NCBI GenBank assembly: GCA_947479055.1
Contig: CANJYE010000015.1
Span: 1-64,000 of the forward strand
Length of the DNA: 64,000 bases
DNA from: Erythrobacteraceae bacterium
GTDB lineage: Bacteria; Pseudomonadota; Alphaproteobacteria; Sphingomonadales; Sphingomonadaceae
Reading direction: 5' to 3'
A model generated the notes under the pieces. The model was given only the letters and a program-made list of their open reading frames with translations. It was not told where the DNA came from and searched no databases. Made by a program: the position numbers and the translations under genes. Positions 34,297 to 44,361 of this stretch are shown in pieces (positions within the stretch are counted from its first letter, which is position 1; the number at the start of each line of letters is the position of its first letter).

Positions 34297-34701
34297 TCAG
34301 TCCTTCTCCAGCAGCCCTGCTTCAAGGAAGCTCTGCTGGATCACCATCCGGCCCGCGCTGGCGGCGGGAAAGCCTGCATAGGCGGTGGCGTGATAGATGA
34401 GCTCTTCCAGTTCCTTGACCGTGCAGCCGTTCTCCAGCGCGATCCGGGCATGGATCGCCAGCTCCTCATGGCTGCCCAGCGCCACCAGCATCGCCACCGT
34501 GATCAGGCTGCGATCGCGCCGGTTCAGCCCCTCGCGCAGCCATAGCGCGAGATAGGCGTTGCGCATGGCCAGATCGCCCATTTCCGCACCGAACGGCTGG
34601 GAGGCGGTAAAGCTGCGCAGCCGTTCGGCCATGGCGGGGGAAAATTGCTCGGCAATGATGGCAAGATCGGCATCCCGCTGCGCAGCCGCATTGTCATCCA
34701 T
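34297..34701 (-). CDS. Carboxymuconolactone decarboxylase-family protein
   Basis: A 134-residue all-helical protein of the CMD/AhpD superfamily. It has LREGLNRRDRSLITVAMLVALGSHEELAIH followed by ALENGCTVKELEELIYHATAYAGFPAA, the typical PcaC-type pattern with HxxxA and Y/H positions. Only one cysteine is seen, so it is not an AhpD-like CxxC peroxidase partner and fits the decarboxylase-like branch. It probably acts on a ring-cleavage or lactone intermediate. The start is ATG 34701, six bases after GGGG; an ATG at 34707 is also possible. It follows the MDR gene by 23 bp. Confidence 0.9.
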   Translation of the reverse strand: MDDNAAAQRDADLAIIAEQFSPAMAERLRSFTASQPFGAEMGDLAMRNAYLALWLREGLNRRDRSLITVAMLVALGSHEELAIHARIALENGCTVKELEELIYHATAYAGFPAASAGRMVIQQSFLEAGLLEKD

Positions 34702-34724
34702 GGTCATCCCCTTTCGCGCCTCGT

Positions 34725-35756
34725 TCAGCTGTCGGCCAGCCGGACCAGCAATGTGCCCCGGTTCCCGCCCGTGAACAGCTCCGGAAAGATTGCCGGCAGG
34801 TTCTCCAGCCCGTCGCGCACATCCTCGCGATGCTTGAACAGGCCGGCATCGATCCAGCCCTTGATCTCGGCCAGTGCGGCAGGAATTTCATCCCGCCATC
34901 GCACCGCAATGAAGCCCTGCATCTTGATCGCACCGTGGACGATGCGCATGAAATTGGACGGACCGGGCATATCGCCATAGCCGGGATAGTTCGCCAGCAT
35001 GCCGCACAGCGCGATCCGACCGTTCGGCGCCATGTTGTCGAAAGCTGCCTGCAGCAGCGGCATGCCGACATTGTCGAAATAGATGTCGATGCGGTTGTGA
35101 TAGCGTTCGGCCAGCACGGCTGCGACATCCTCGGCCTTGTAGTCGATGACGTCGTCCAGCCCGCATTCCTCGCGAAGCCACGCGCATTTTTCCGCGCCCC
35201 CGGCGATCCCGACGACAGTGCAGCCCTTGATCTTGCCGATCTGCGCCGCCGCCGATCCGGTCGAACCCGCAGCCCCGGACACGACGAGCAGATCGCCCGG
35301 CTTGGGTTCGCCCACCTTGACCATGCCGAAATAGGCGGCAAGCTGGTTCATGCCGAGAACGCCAATGGCTTTGATCGGGTCCGTCCCTTCGGGGTAGGGC
35401 ACGAGAGGCACGTAGAGCTTCGCCACATCAAGCAGCGCGTAATCACACCACCCGCCCATTGTGAAGGAGACCATGCCGGGCGTGTAGTCCGGATGGGTCG
35501 AGGCGACGATCCGGCTGACATTGGGGCTCGACACCGTGTCGCCCAGCGCCATCGGCGGATGGAAGTTGACCTTCTCGTTCATCCAGTTGCGCTGGTCGGG
35601 CGCGCACAATGTCACCATATTGCGCACCAGAACATGGCCGGGCGGCAGCGCGTCCGGATCGATCGTATCATGGACCAGTTCGAAATCGTCCGGCACGGGA
35701 ATGCCATTCGGGCGGCGTTTCAATGTCCAGCGACGATTGCGCAGCAATTCGGCCAT
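34725..35756 (-). CDS. NADP-dependent medium-chain oxidoreductase (LTB4DH/curcumin-reductase type)
   Basis: A 343-residue zinc-free MDR enzyme. It opens RNRRWTLKRRPNGIPVPDDF, the cofactor motif is VSGAAGSTGSAAAQIGKIKG, and the substrate-site region is DIYFDNVGMPLLQAAF. Members reduce carbon-carbon double bonds of enones or act on related unsaturated carbonyls. No structural-zinc cysteine set is present. GGGGAGAG lies before ATG 35756. It is first in the P450 cluster; only 38 bp separate it from the metH stop, so read-through from metH is possible. Confidence 0.92.
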   Translation of the reverse strand: MAELLRNRRWTLKRRPNGIPVPDDFELVHDTIDPDALPPGHVLVRNMVTLCAPDQRNWMNEKVNFHPPMALGDTVSSPNVSRIVASTHPDYTPGMVSFTMGGWCDYALLDVAKLYVPLVPYPEGTDPIKAIGVLGMNQLAAYFGMVKVGEPKPGDLLVVSGAAGSTGSAAAQIGKIKGCTVVGIAGGAEKCAWLREECGLDDVIDYKAEDVAAVLAERYHNRIDIYFDNVGMPLLQAAFDNMAPNGRIALCGMLANYPGYGDMPGPSNFMRIVHGAIKMQGFIAVRWRDEIPAALAEIKGWIDAGLFKHREDVRDGLENLPAIFPELFTGGNRGTLLVRLADS

Positions 35757-35794
35757 TTCACTCTCCCCAAGCCGACCGCATGCCGAGTCAGCAC

Positions 35795-38409
35795 TTAGTC
35801 GAGATTAGGCCGCAACCAGCGTTCGGCAACCGCCAAATCGATCCCGCGCCGGCCTGCGTAATCTTCCAGCTGGTCCCGTCCGATCCGGGCCACGCCGAAG
35901 TACTGGCTTTCGGGATGGCCGAAATAGAAGCCACTCACCGCGCTGGTCGGCAGCATCGCCTGACTTTCCGTCAGGGTGATCCCGGCGGTTTCCTGCGCCT
36001 TGAGCAGATCGAACAGGATCGGCTTCAGGCTGTGATCGGGGCAGGCGGGATAGCCCGGCGCGGGGCGGATGCCGCGATATTCCTCGCGGATCAGCGCCTC
36101 GTTGGTCAGCTGCTCGCCCGGGGCATAGCCCCACAGCGCGGTCCGTACGTGGCTGTGCAGCCGTTCGGCAAAGGCTTCGGCAAAGCGGTCGGCAAGCGCT
36201 TTCAGCAGGATTTCGCTGTAATCGTCATGGCCCGCCTTGAAGCGGGCGAGATGCGGCTCGATCCCGTGGATGCCGACGGCAAAGCCGCCGATCCAGTCGC
36301 CAGCGGGATCGATGAAATCGGTCAGGCAGAAATTGGCCCGCTCACGACTCTTCTTCACTTGCTGGCGCAGAAACGGCAGACGGGTGCCGCTGTCGAGGAC
36401 AACATCGTCCCCTTCGGCATGGCACGGCCAGAAGGCGCAGACGCCCTTGGCGACCAGCCATTTTTCCACGACGATCCGGTCGAGCATCGCCTGTGCATCG
36501 GCAAAAAGCGCGCTCGCGCTCGCCCCCACCACTTCGTCGGTCAGGATTGCCGGGAAATTGCCGGCCAGCTCCCAGGCGCGGAAGAACGGGGTCCAGTCGA
36601 ACAACTCGCGCAGATCGGCCAGGTCCCAGTCGGGGAATACATGCGGGCCGGGGTTCACTGGCGCACCGGGCTTGTCGGCGAAATCGGGCCGATAGGCATT
36701 GGCGCGCGCTTCCGCGATCGGCAGCAGGTCAGTCTGTCCCTTGCCCTCGCGCGCTTCGCGGATCTTGCGATATTCGGCGGCGGTCGCGGCGACAAAGGGG
36801 TCGCGCTGCGTGTCCGAAAGCAGTTGCGAGGCAACACCGACCGCGCGGCTGGCGTCGAGCACATGGATTACCGGGCCGGAATAGGCCGGCTCGATCCTGA
36901 GCGCGGTATGGACCTTGCTGGTGGTGGCCCCGCCGATCAGCAGCGGCATGGTGAAACCGGCGCGGCTCATTTCCTCGGCCACGGTCACCATTTCATCGAG
37001 CGAGGGGGTAATGAGGCCTGAAAGTCCGATCATGTCGGCATCGCGTTCGCGCGCGGTCTCAAGGATGGTCGACCACGGCACCATCACGCCCAGATCGATC
37101 ACCTCGTAGCCGTTGCACTGGAGCACCACGCCAACGATGTTCTTGCCGATATCGTGGACGTCACCCTTGACGGTTGCCATCACGATCCGGCCCTTGGGCC
37201 GGGCGCCTTCTTCCTTTTCCGCTTCGATGAAGGGAATGAGATGGGCCACTGCCTTCTTCATCACCCGGGCACTTTTCACCACCTGCGGCAGGAACATCTT
37301 GCCGCTGCCGAACAGGTCGCCAACCACGTTCATCCCGTCCATCAGCGGGCCTTCGATCACTTCGATCGGGCGGCCCTTGCGGGCGAGCACCGCCTGGCGA
37401 GCTTCTTCGGTATCCTCGACGATATGGGCGTCGATCCCCCGGACGAGAGCATGTTCGATCCGTCTGGTCACTTCCCAGCCGCGCCATTCCTCGGCGGCCT
37501 TTTCAGCGACGGCATCCTTGCCCTTGAAGCTTTCGGCCAGTTCGATCAGCCGTTCCGTCGCGTCCGGACGGCGCATCAGGATCACATCCTCGCATGCCTC
37601 GCGCAGGATGGGGTCGATCTGGTCATAGACATCGAGCTGGCCGGCATTGACGATCGCCATGTCCAGCCCGGCGGGGATGGCGTGATAGAGGAACACGCTG
37701 TGCATCGCGCGGCGCACCGTCTCGTTGCCGCGGAAGCTGAACGAGAGGTTGGACAATCCGCCCGAAAAATGGACATGGGGGCAGCGCGCCTTGATTTCCG
37801 CCACGGCCTCGATGAAATCGAGCGCATAGCGATCATGCTCCTCGATGCCGGTCGCGATGGCGAAGATATTGGCATCGAAGATGATATCCTCGGGCGGGAA
37901 GCCGATGCCGGTGAGCAGCTTGTAGGCCCGCTCGCAGATGGCGACCTTGCGTTCCTTCGTATCGGCCTGGCCCTGCTCGTCAAAGGCCATCACCACCACA
38001 GCCGCGCCATAGGCCATGCATTTGCGGGCATGTTCGAGGAAAGCTTCCTCGCCTTCCTTCATGCTGATCGAATTGACGATCGGCTTGCCGGAGACGCATT
38101 TCAGCCCTTCCTCGATCACGTTCCACTTGGAACTGTCGATCATCACCGGCACGCGGGCGATGTCGGGTTCCGCCATGATCAGCTTGAGGAAGGTGGTCAT
38201 GGCGTGGACCGCATCGAGCAGCCCTTCGTCCATGTTGACGTCGATCACCTGCGCGCCGTTTTCCACCTGCTGGCGCGCGACTTCCACTGCGGCGGCATAA
38301 TCGTCCGCCATGATCAGCTTCTTGAACGCCGCCGATCCGGTGACGTTCGTGCGCTCGCCAATGTTGACGAACATCGCGCCGCTGGTGGGGGGGGTGTCGG
38401 TTCCGGTCA

Positions 38410-38410
<1 letters not shown>
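35795..38410 (-). CDS. metH: Methionine synthase MetH, folate/B12/activation part
   Basis: An 871-residue protein containing the three C-terminal modules of cobalamin-dependent methionine synthase. These are the pterin-binding barrel ([19 protein letters not shown], then [12 protein letters not shown]), the B12 cap and binding domain with the cobalt-ligand motif [21 protein letters not shown], and the AdoMet reactivation domain ([15 protein letters not shown]). The homocysteine-binding module is encoded separately just upstream, with the two genes sharing one base (TGATG). It transfers methyl from methyl-THF to homocysteine, acting with the upstream protein. Confidence 0.97.
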
Positions 38411-39452
<1,042 letters not shown>

Positions 39453-39456
<4 letters not shown>

Positions 39457-40394
39457 TTTGTGCCTCCTTGGCCATCGCCGGGCCGCACGCCCAGCAAGTG
39501 GCAGATCGCGTAGGACAGTTCCGCCCGGTTGAGCGTGTAGAAGTGGAACTGCCGCACATCCCCGGCATAGAGTCGGCGGACCAGTTCAGCGGTCAGCGTG
39601 GCCGCCACCAGTTCGCGGGCCTGCGGCTTTTCGTCCAGCCCTTCGAACAGATCGGCCAGCCAGCCGGGAATGGCGGTTCCGCACAGCTTGCTCATCCGGC
39701 TGACCGCCGCAAAGCTGGTCACCGGCATGATCCCCGGCACGATTTCCGCATCGATCCTCGCCGCTGACGCGGCATCGCGGAACCGGAAGAAAGTGTCGGG
39801 TTCAAAGAAGAACTGGGTGATCGCACGCACCGCCCCCGCATCGAGCTTGCGCTTGAGATTGTCGAGATCAGCAGCGCGATTGGCCGAATCCGGATGGCAT
39901 TCAGGATAGGCCGCCACCGAAATCTCGAACGGCGCGATCCGGCTCAACCCCGCCACCAGTTCGGCAGCGTTGGCATAGCCATCGGGGTGGGGAACGAACT
40001 TCGTGCCCGGCCCGGCCGGCGGATCACCGCGCAAGGCCACGATATGGCGCACCCCGGCTTGCCAATATTCCCGCGCAACCTCGTCCACTTCGGCCCGCGA
40101 TGCTTCCACGCAGGTGAGGTGAGCGGCTGCCGGAATGGCGGTTTCCCGCGCGATCCGCGCCACTGTGGCATGGGTTCGCTCGCGGGTGGAGCCGCCTGCG
40201 CCATAAGTCACGGAAACGAAGCGCGGCCGCAGCGGGGCAAGGGTTTCGATCGCATTCCACAGCGCCAATTCCATCTTCTCGCTCTTGGGCGGGAAGAATT
40301 CGAAGGACACGGCAATATCGCCCGGCAAGCCTGCGAACAGCGGCTCGCCTTTCGCGGTATGCGCTTCGCGCTCTTCTTGGCTGGTGGTGGTCAC
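39453..40394 (-). CDS. metF: Methylenetetrahydrofolate reductase (NAD(P)H)
   Basis: A 313-residue FAD-dependent MetF making 5-methyl-THF for MetH. VSFEFFPPKSEKME carries the catalytic Glu. FVSVTYGAGGSTRERTHATV, HLTCVEASRAEVDEV, VALRGDPPAG, AYPECHPDS and FFFEPDTFFRFRD follow in the expected order. I begin at GTG 40394 (VTTTSQEEREAH); an open frame to 40493 includes an ATG but no better RBS, so the start is uncertain. With the two MetH genes it forms a coupled metF-metH operon. No riboswitch is visible in the leader. Confidence 0.94.
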
Positions 40395-40618
40395 GCGCAG
40401 GCCCTGGATGGTTGCAAATGCTTCGGCAAGGCCTGAACCGGGCAGGCCTTTGCAGGGCCGATATAGTGATGGAAGCAGACCGGCAAGGGCCATGGGGCCG
40501 GTCAGAAAATGTGAATTGGCATTTGCCCGACGGCCCTGGGTCCTTTACCAATCAGGGCAGCGCGATGCCGCTGGACCAGCGACTTCGCCCGGCAGATGCA
40601 CAATTCCGAGGGAACCCC

Positions 40619-40936
40619 ATGAAGAAGATTGCCTGTTTTGCCATCCTTTCCGCCGCTTCTCTGGCTCTTGCCGGCTGCGGCAGTTCCGGTGACGCCTCCG
40701 AAGACGCCAAGGCCGACAATGTCGAAATGCCCGCTGACAAGGCGATGGCGGGTGCGACCGAAGCGCCGGCAGCAGATGCCGATGCCAACGCCGCAGACGA
40801 AGCCGATGCCAACGCGGGCGACGAAGCCGTTGATCCGGCCGAGGCTGCCGGAGAGGCCGCAGCGGATGCGGCTGCCGATGTCGCCGCAGCGGCCGGCAAT
40901 GACGAACCCAGCGACGACACTCAGAACAGTCAGTAA
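40619..40936 (+). CDS. Acidic Ala/Asp-rich lipoprotein (105 aa)
   Basis: MKKIACFAILSAASLALAGC is a textbook lipoprotein signal with Cys20 as the lipidated residue. The mature part is low-complexity, made of Ala, Asp, Glu and Asn in AAD/ADE/ANA repeats and ending DDTQNSQ, so it is probably disordered and strongly acidic. GAGGGA precedes ATG 40619. No family or function can be named. It is divergent from metF across a 224-bp gap. Confidence 0.8.
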   Translation: MKKIACFAILSAASLALAGCGSSGDASEDAKADNVEMPADKAMAGATEAPAADADANAADEADANAGDEAVDPAEAAGEAAADAAADVAAAAGNDEPSDDTQNSQ

Positions 40937-41049
40937 GTTCAGGCAGTAGCTCGGCCGGACAACAGCCGGGCACTGACCGGTGGCGAGGCGGGTGGAACCG
41001 GGTGTTCCGCCCGCTTTGTTGTTTGCGGATTGCAGGCTATGATCGGAGC

Positions 41050-41268
41050 ATGCCTGTCATGATCCCGTCGCGCGCCGCGTGCACCGCACTTGCCCTCATG
41101 CAGCTGGCGGCGTGCAGCCCGGCCGACAACGATCCCGGCCCGGGTGGGGTCAGCGTGGGGGAGGCCCGGGCGCTCGATGAAGCGGCCGCGATGATCGAGC
41201 AGCAATCAACGCCCCCGGCCGATCCAGCTGCACCTGCCGAGAAAGCGCCGGTGGGGAAAGGCCAGTAG
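41050..41268 (+). CDS. Small predicted lipoprotein (72 aa)
   Basis: Opens MPVMIPSRAACTALALMQLA followed by ACSPAD; L-A-A-C gives a lipobox. The mature 50 residues include GVSVGEARALDEAAAMIEQQ and a Pro/Ala-rich tail. The GVS-EARALDEAAxMI segment looks conserved-helical rather than random, supporting a real gene, though I know no function. ATGs at 41050 and 41059 are both possible. It converges on uppP. Confidence 0.6.
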   Translation: MPVMIPSRAACTALALMQLAACSPADNDPGPGGVSVGEARALDEAAAMIEQQSTPPADPAAPAEKAPVGKGQ

Positions 41269-41289
41269 CCCGTCGGCTCTCCGTCGCTG

Positions 41290-42102
41290 TCAGCGCAGCG
41301 CCAGCCAGGCGATCGCTGCGGCGCCGGCCACGATCCGGTACCAGGCGAAGGGGGCAAAGCCTGCTCGGCCGACATAGGCGACAAAGACCCTGATCACGCC
41401 CAGCGCTACGATGAACGACACCACGAAGCCGATGGCAATTTCCCTCCAGCCGACGCTGGTGGCACCGGCCATCAGCTCGTCGCCCTTGAAGATCAGTTCG
41501 AACGCGGTCGCGCCCACCATCGTCGGCACGGCGAGAAAGAAGGAAAACTCCGCCGCCGTCCGCCGCTCGATCCCCATCGCCAGCGCCCCCATGATCGTCG
41601 CGCCTGAGCGGCTGACACCGGGGATCATCGCCAGGCACTGGGCGAAGCCGACCCCCAGCGCCTGCCGCAATGGCAGGGCGCTGACCGGACAGTAGCTGCC
41701 AGGCCGAACCACCCGTTCCATCCCAACGATGACGATGCCGCCCACCAGCAGGGTCCAGCCGACAAGCATCGGGCTGCCCAGCATCGCTTCGATCTGGTCC
41801 TTGAAGATCACCGCCAGCACGGCCGACGGCATGAACGCCACCAGCAGGTTGCGCGCGAAGCACAGCCCATCCCGTTCCAGCTTCAGGACGCCAAGCCCCG
41901 CGCGCCAGAACGTGCCCCAATATTGCACCACCACCGCCAGGATCGCGCCCAGCTGGATGATCACATTGAACATTGCCCATTCATGCGCATCATATCCGAA
42001 CAGCTCAGTGGCCAGGATCAGATGCCCGGTCGAGGAGACCGGGATGAATTCAGTGAGGCCCTCGACAATGCCGAGGAGGATCGCGGTGAGTGTGTGGTCC
42101 AT
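41290..42102 (-). CDS. uppP: Undecaprenyl-diphosphatase
   Basis: A 270-residue polytopic membrane enzyme (BacA/UppP). The two re-entrant catalytic motifs are present: LGIVEGLTEFIPVSSTGHLI with EGLTEF and the SSTGH, and AMIPGVSRSGATIMGALAMG. It recycles the lipid carrier undecaprenyl-PP for peptidoglycan and surface polysaccharide synthesis. It is full length, with about eight hydrophobic segments. It stands between a small lipoprotein gene and the M13 peptidase gene. Confidence 0.97.
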   Translation of the reverse strand: MDHTLTAILLGIVEGLTEFIPVSSTGHLILATELFGYDAHEWAMFNVIIQLGAILAVVVQYWGTFWRAGLGVLKLERDGLCFARNLLVAFMPSAVLAVIFKDQIEAMLGSPMLVGWTLLVGGIVIVGMERVVRPGSYCPVSALPLRQALGVGFAQCLAMIPGVSRSGATIMGALAMGIERRTAAEFSFFLAVPTMVGATAFELIFKGDELMAGATSVGWREIAIGFVVSFIVALGVIRVFVAYVGRAGFAPFAWYRIVAGAAAIAWLALR

Positions 42103-42166
42103 GGCTGCCGGGTGATGGCGGGCAGGAACGGCAAGTCAAGCGAAACAGCGACCTGCCCCCTGGATT

Positions 42167-44299
42167 TCACCAGATCCGCACGCGCTTTTCCGGCGGCAGG
42201 TACAGCTTGTTGCCCGGCCCGACGTTGAAGGCGCGGTACCAGGCATCAATATTCCGCACCGCGCCGTTGACCCGGAATTCCGCCGGGGAATGCGGATCGG
42301 TCATCAGCCGCTGGCGCAGCGCGTCCTGCCGCATCGCCACGCGCCAGACCTGCGCCCACGACAGGAAGAAGCGCTGGTCGCCGGTCAGCCCGTCGATCAC
42401 CGGCGCTTCCTTGCCGCCCAGCGACATCCGGTAAGCGCGCCAGGCGATGTTCAGCCCATTCAGATCGCCGATATTCTCGCCCAGCGTCAGCCGTCCGTTG
42501 ACGCAGGTCTTGCCATTGTCGAGTGGGCAGAAGTGGTTGAACTGGTCCACCAACCGGTCCCCGCGCGCGGTGAAGGCGGCCTGATCGCGCTTCGTCCACC
42601 AGTCGCGCATCAATCCGGTGCCGTCGTATTTCGCGCCCTGATCGTCGAAGCCATGGCCGATCTCGTGGCCGATCACCGCGCCGATGCCGCCATAATTCAC
42701 CGCCGGATCGGCGCTCAGCCCGAAGAACGGCGGCTGGAGGATCGCGGCCGGGAAGACGATTTCGTTGAGCGAGGGATCGTAATATGCGTTCACCGTCTGT
42801 GGCAGCATGCCCCATTCGGTCCGGTCGATCGGCCCGCCCAATTTGGCCAGATCGTGATGCCACGACCAGTTGCCGGCCGCGATCGCGTTTTCGAGCGGCT
42901 TGCCCGGCCGGATGACCAGCCCTTCATAGGTTTCGAACTTGTCGGGATAACCGATCTTGGTGGTGAAGTGGTCAAGCTTGGCCCGAGCTTCGGCCTTGGT
43001 CGCCGCGCTCATCCAGTCGTTCTGCGCCAGTGCCTCGCCCATCGCGATCTTGAGATTGCCGACCAGATCGACCATCGCCGCCTTGTTGGCCGCCGGGAAA
43101 TGGCGTTCGACATAGGCCTTGCCCAGCACTTCGCCGAGCTGACCCTCGACCGTATCGATCGCCCGCTTCCAGCGCGGGCGCTGTTCCTGCTGACCGTTCA
43201 GCAGCTTGCCATAGAAGGTGAAACTGGCCTGGTCGATCTCGCCCGGCAGCACATCGGCATTGGCGGATAGGAAATGCGCCGCCATCCACGCCTGCAAGGT
43301 GGCGGGCGAAGTTTCGGCCAGCAGCGCGAACATCGCGGGGAAACCACCGCCGAGCGCGGCAAGATCGGCAGGCGTCAGGCCCAGTCGCTTCGCCTCGTCC
43401 GCGCTGGGGGGCAATTCGCCCAGCAGGAATTCCCCGGCCTGGCCGAGATCGGACGCGGCCAGCATCGCATCGAGCGGGAACTGGCCCGAAAGCGCCAGCA
43501 ACTGGTCACGGGTGAGTTTGTGGTAGGTGAGATCGCGGTTGCGCGACACCGCGCGATCCCAGCCCAGCCGGGCGAATTTATATTCGAGCTGATAGACCGC
43601 CTTCGCCGCGTTCTGCGGATCGGCATAACCCGCCTTGCCCAGCAGGAAGGCGAGATATTCGCGGTACTTTGCCTGGATTTCGAGCGCATGTGCATCGCTC
43701 TTGAGGTAATATTCGCGATCCGGCAGGCCAAGCCCGTCGATCCCCATGGCAATGATGTAGCGATCGGGCTGCTTGTCATCGATTGTCACCCCGGCGCCAA
43801 ACGGCGAAGGCAGCCCCGGCTTGCCGAACAGCGCGGACAATTGGGCAAGGTCCTTTGCGGCGAAGATTTCGTCGAGCCAGGGCCTGGCGGGTGCAAGGCC
43901 AGCGGCGTCGATCGCGGCGGTATCGAGATAGGACTGGTAGGAATCTGCGATCCGCCGCTCCGCCGTGCCCGGCGCGGGGTTGGCGGCAACCAGTTCATCG
44001 ACCAGCCTGCGCACATCGGCCTGCGCATTCTCATCCAGCATGGCGAAGGCACCATAGCTGCTGCGCTCTGCCGGAATGGGCGTGCTGGCGATCCACTTGC
44101 CATTGACATAGGCAAAGAAATCATCGCCCGGCGCGACCGCCGGATCAAGCTGGGTCAGGTCGAGCCCCCAGGACCCGAAGCTCATCTGCGGCGCGCTGAC
44201 CATGGCCGGGGGCGGTGCCGCTTCCTCGGCGTGGGCAGGCAGGGCAATGGCCAGCGCAAGCGCGATGCTGGCAAGAAGCTTCAGGCAAATCTTGGTCAT
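42167..44299 (-). CDS. pepO: M13 (neprilysin-like) metallopeptidase, exported
   Basis: A 710-residue zinc endopeptidase. A signal peptide (KLLASIALALAIALPAHAEE) directs export to the periplasm. The catalytic zinc motif is VIGHEIGHGFDDQGAKYDGTG, and the third ligand is in GENIGDLNGLNIAWRAY. NAYYDPSLNEIVFPAAILQPPFF is the substrate-binding segment, and the C-terminus ends in the conserved W of RVRIW. It probably degrades small peptides in the envelope. It is full length and intact. Confidence 0.95.
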   Translation of the reverse strand: MTKICLKLLASIALALAIALPAHAEEAAPPPAMVSAPQMSFGSWGLDLTQLDPAVAPGDDFFAYVNGKWIASTPIPAERSSYGAFAMLDENAQADVRRLVDELVAANPAPGTAERRIADSYQSYLDTAAIDAAGLAPARPWLDEIFAAKDLAQLSALFGKPGLPSPFGAGVTIDDKQPDRYIIAMGIDGLGLPDREYYLKSDAHALEIQAKYREYLAFLLGKAGYADPQNAAKAVYQLEYKFARLGWDRAVSRNRDLTYHKLTRDQLLALSGQFPLDAMLAASDLGQAGEFLLGELPPSADEAKRLGLTPADLAALGGGFPAMFALLAETSPATLQAWMAAHFLSANADVLPGEIDQASFTFYGKLLNGQQEQRPRWKRAIDTVEGQLGEVLGKAYVERHFPAANKAAMVDLVGNLKIAMGEALAQNDWMSAATKAEARAKLDHFTTKIGYPDKFETYEGLVIRPGKPLENAIAAGNWSWHHDLAKLGGPIDRTEWGMLPQTVNAYYDPSLNEIVFPAAILQPPFFGLSADPAVNYGGIGAVIGHEIGHGFDDQGAKYDGTGLMRDWWTKRDQAAFTARGDRLVDQFNHFCPLDNGKTCVNGRLTLGENIGDLNGLNIAWRAYRMSLGGKEAPVIDGLTGDQRFFLSWAQVWRVAMRQDALRQRLMTDPHSPAEFRVNGAVRNIDAWYRAFNVGPGNKLYLPPEKRVRIW

Positions 44300-44361
44300 G
44301 GCGTCATTTCCTATCGGGCCTGCCTGAACGTCTGATGAAAAACGGCCTGTGTGCAGAACTG

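Noticed and set aside
40395-40618. Possible SAM-type riboswitch in the metF leader
   Set aside because: The gap between metF and the lipoprotein gene shows no conserved SAM-II or SAH riboswitch pairing that I could recognise.
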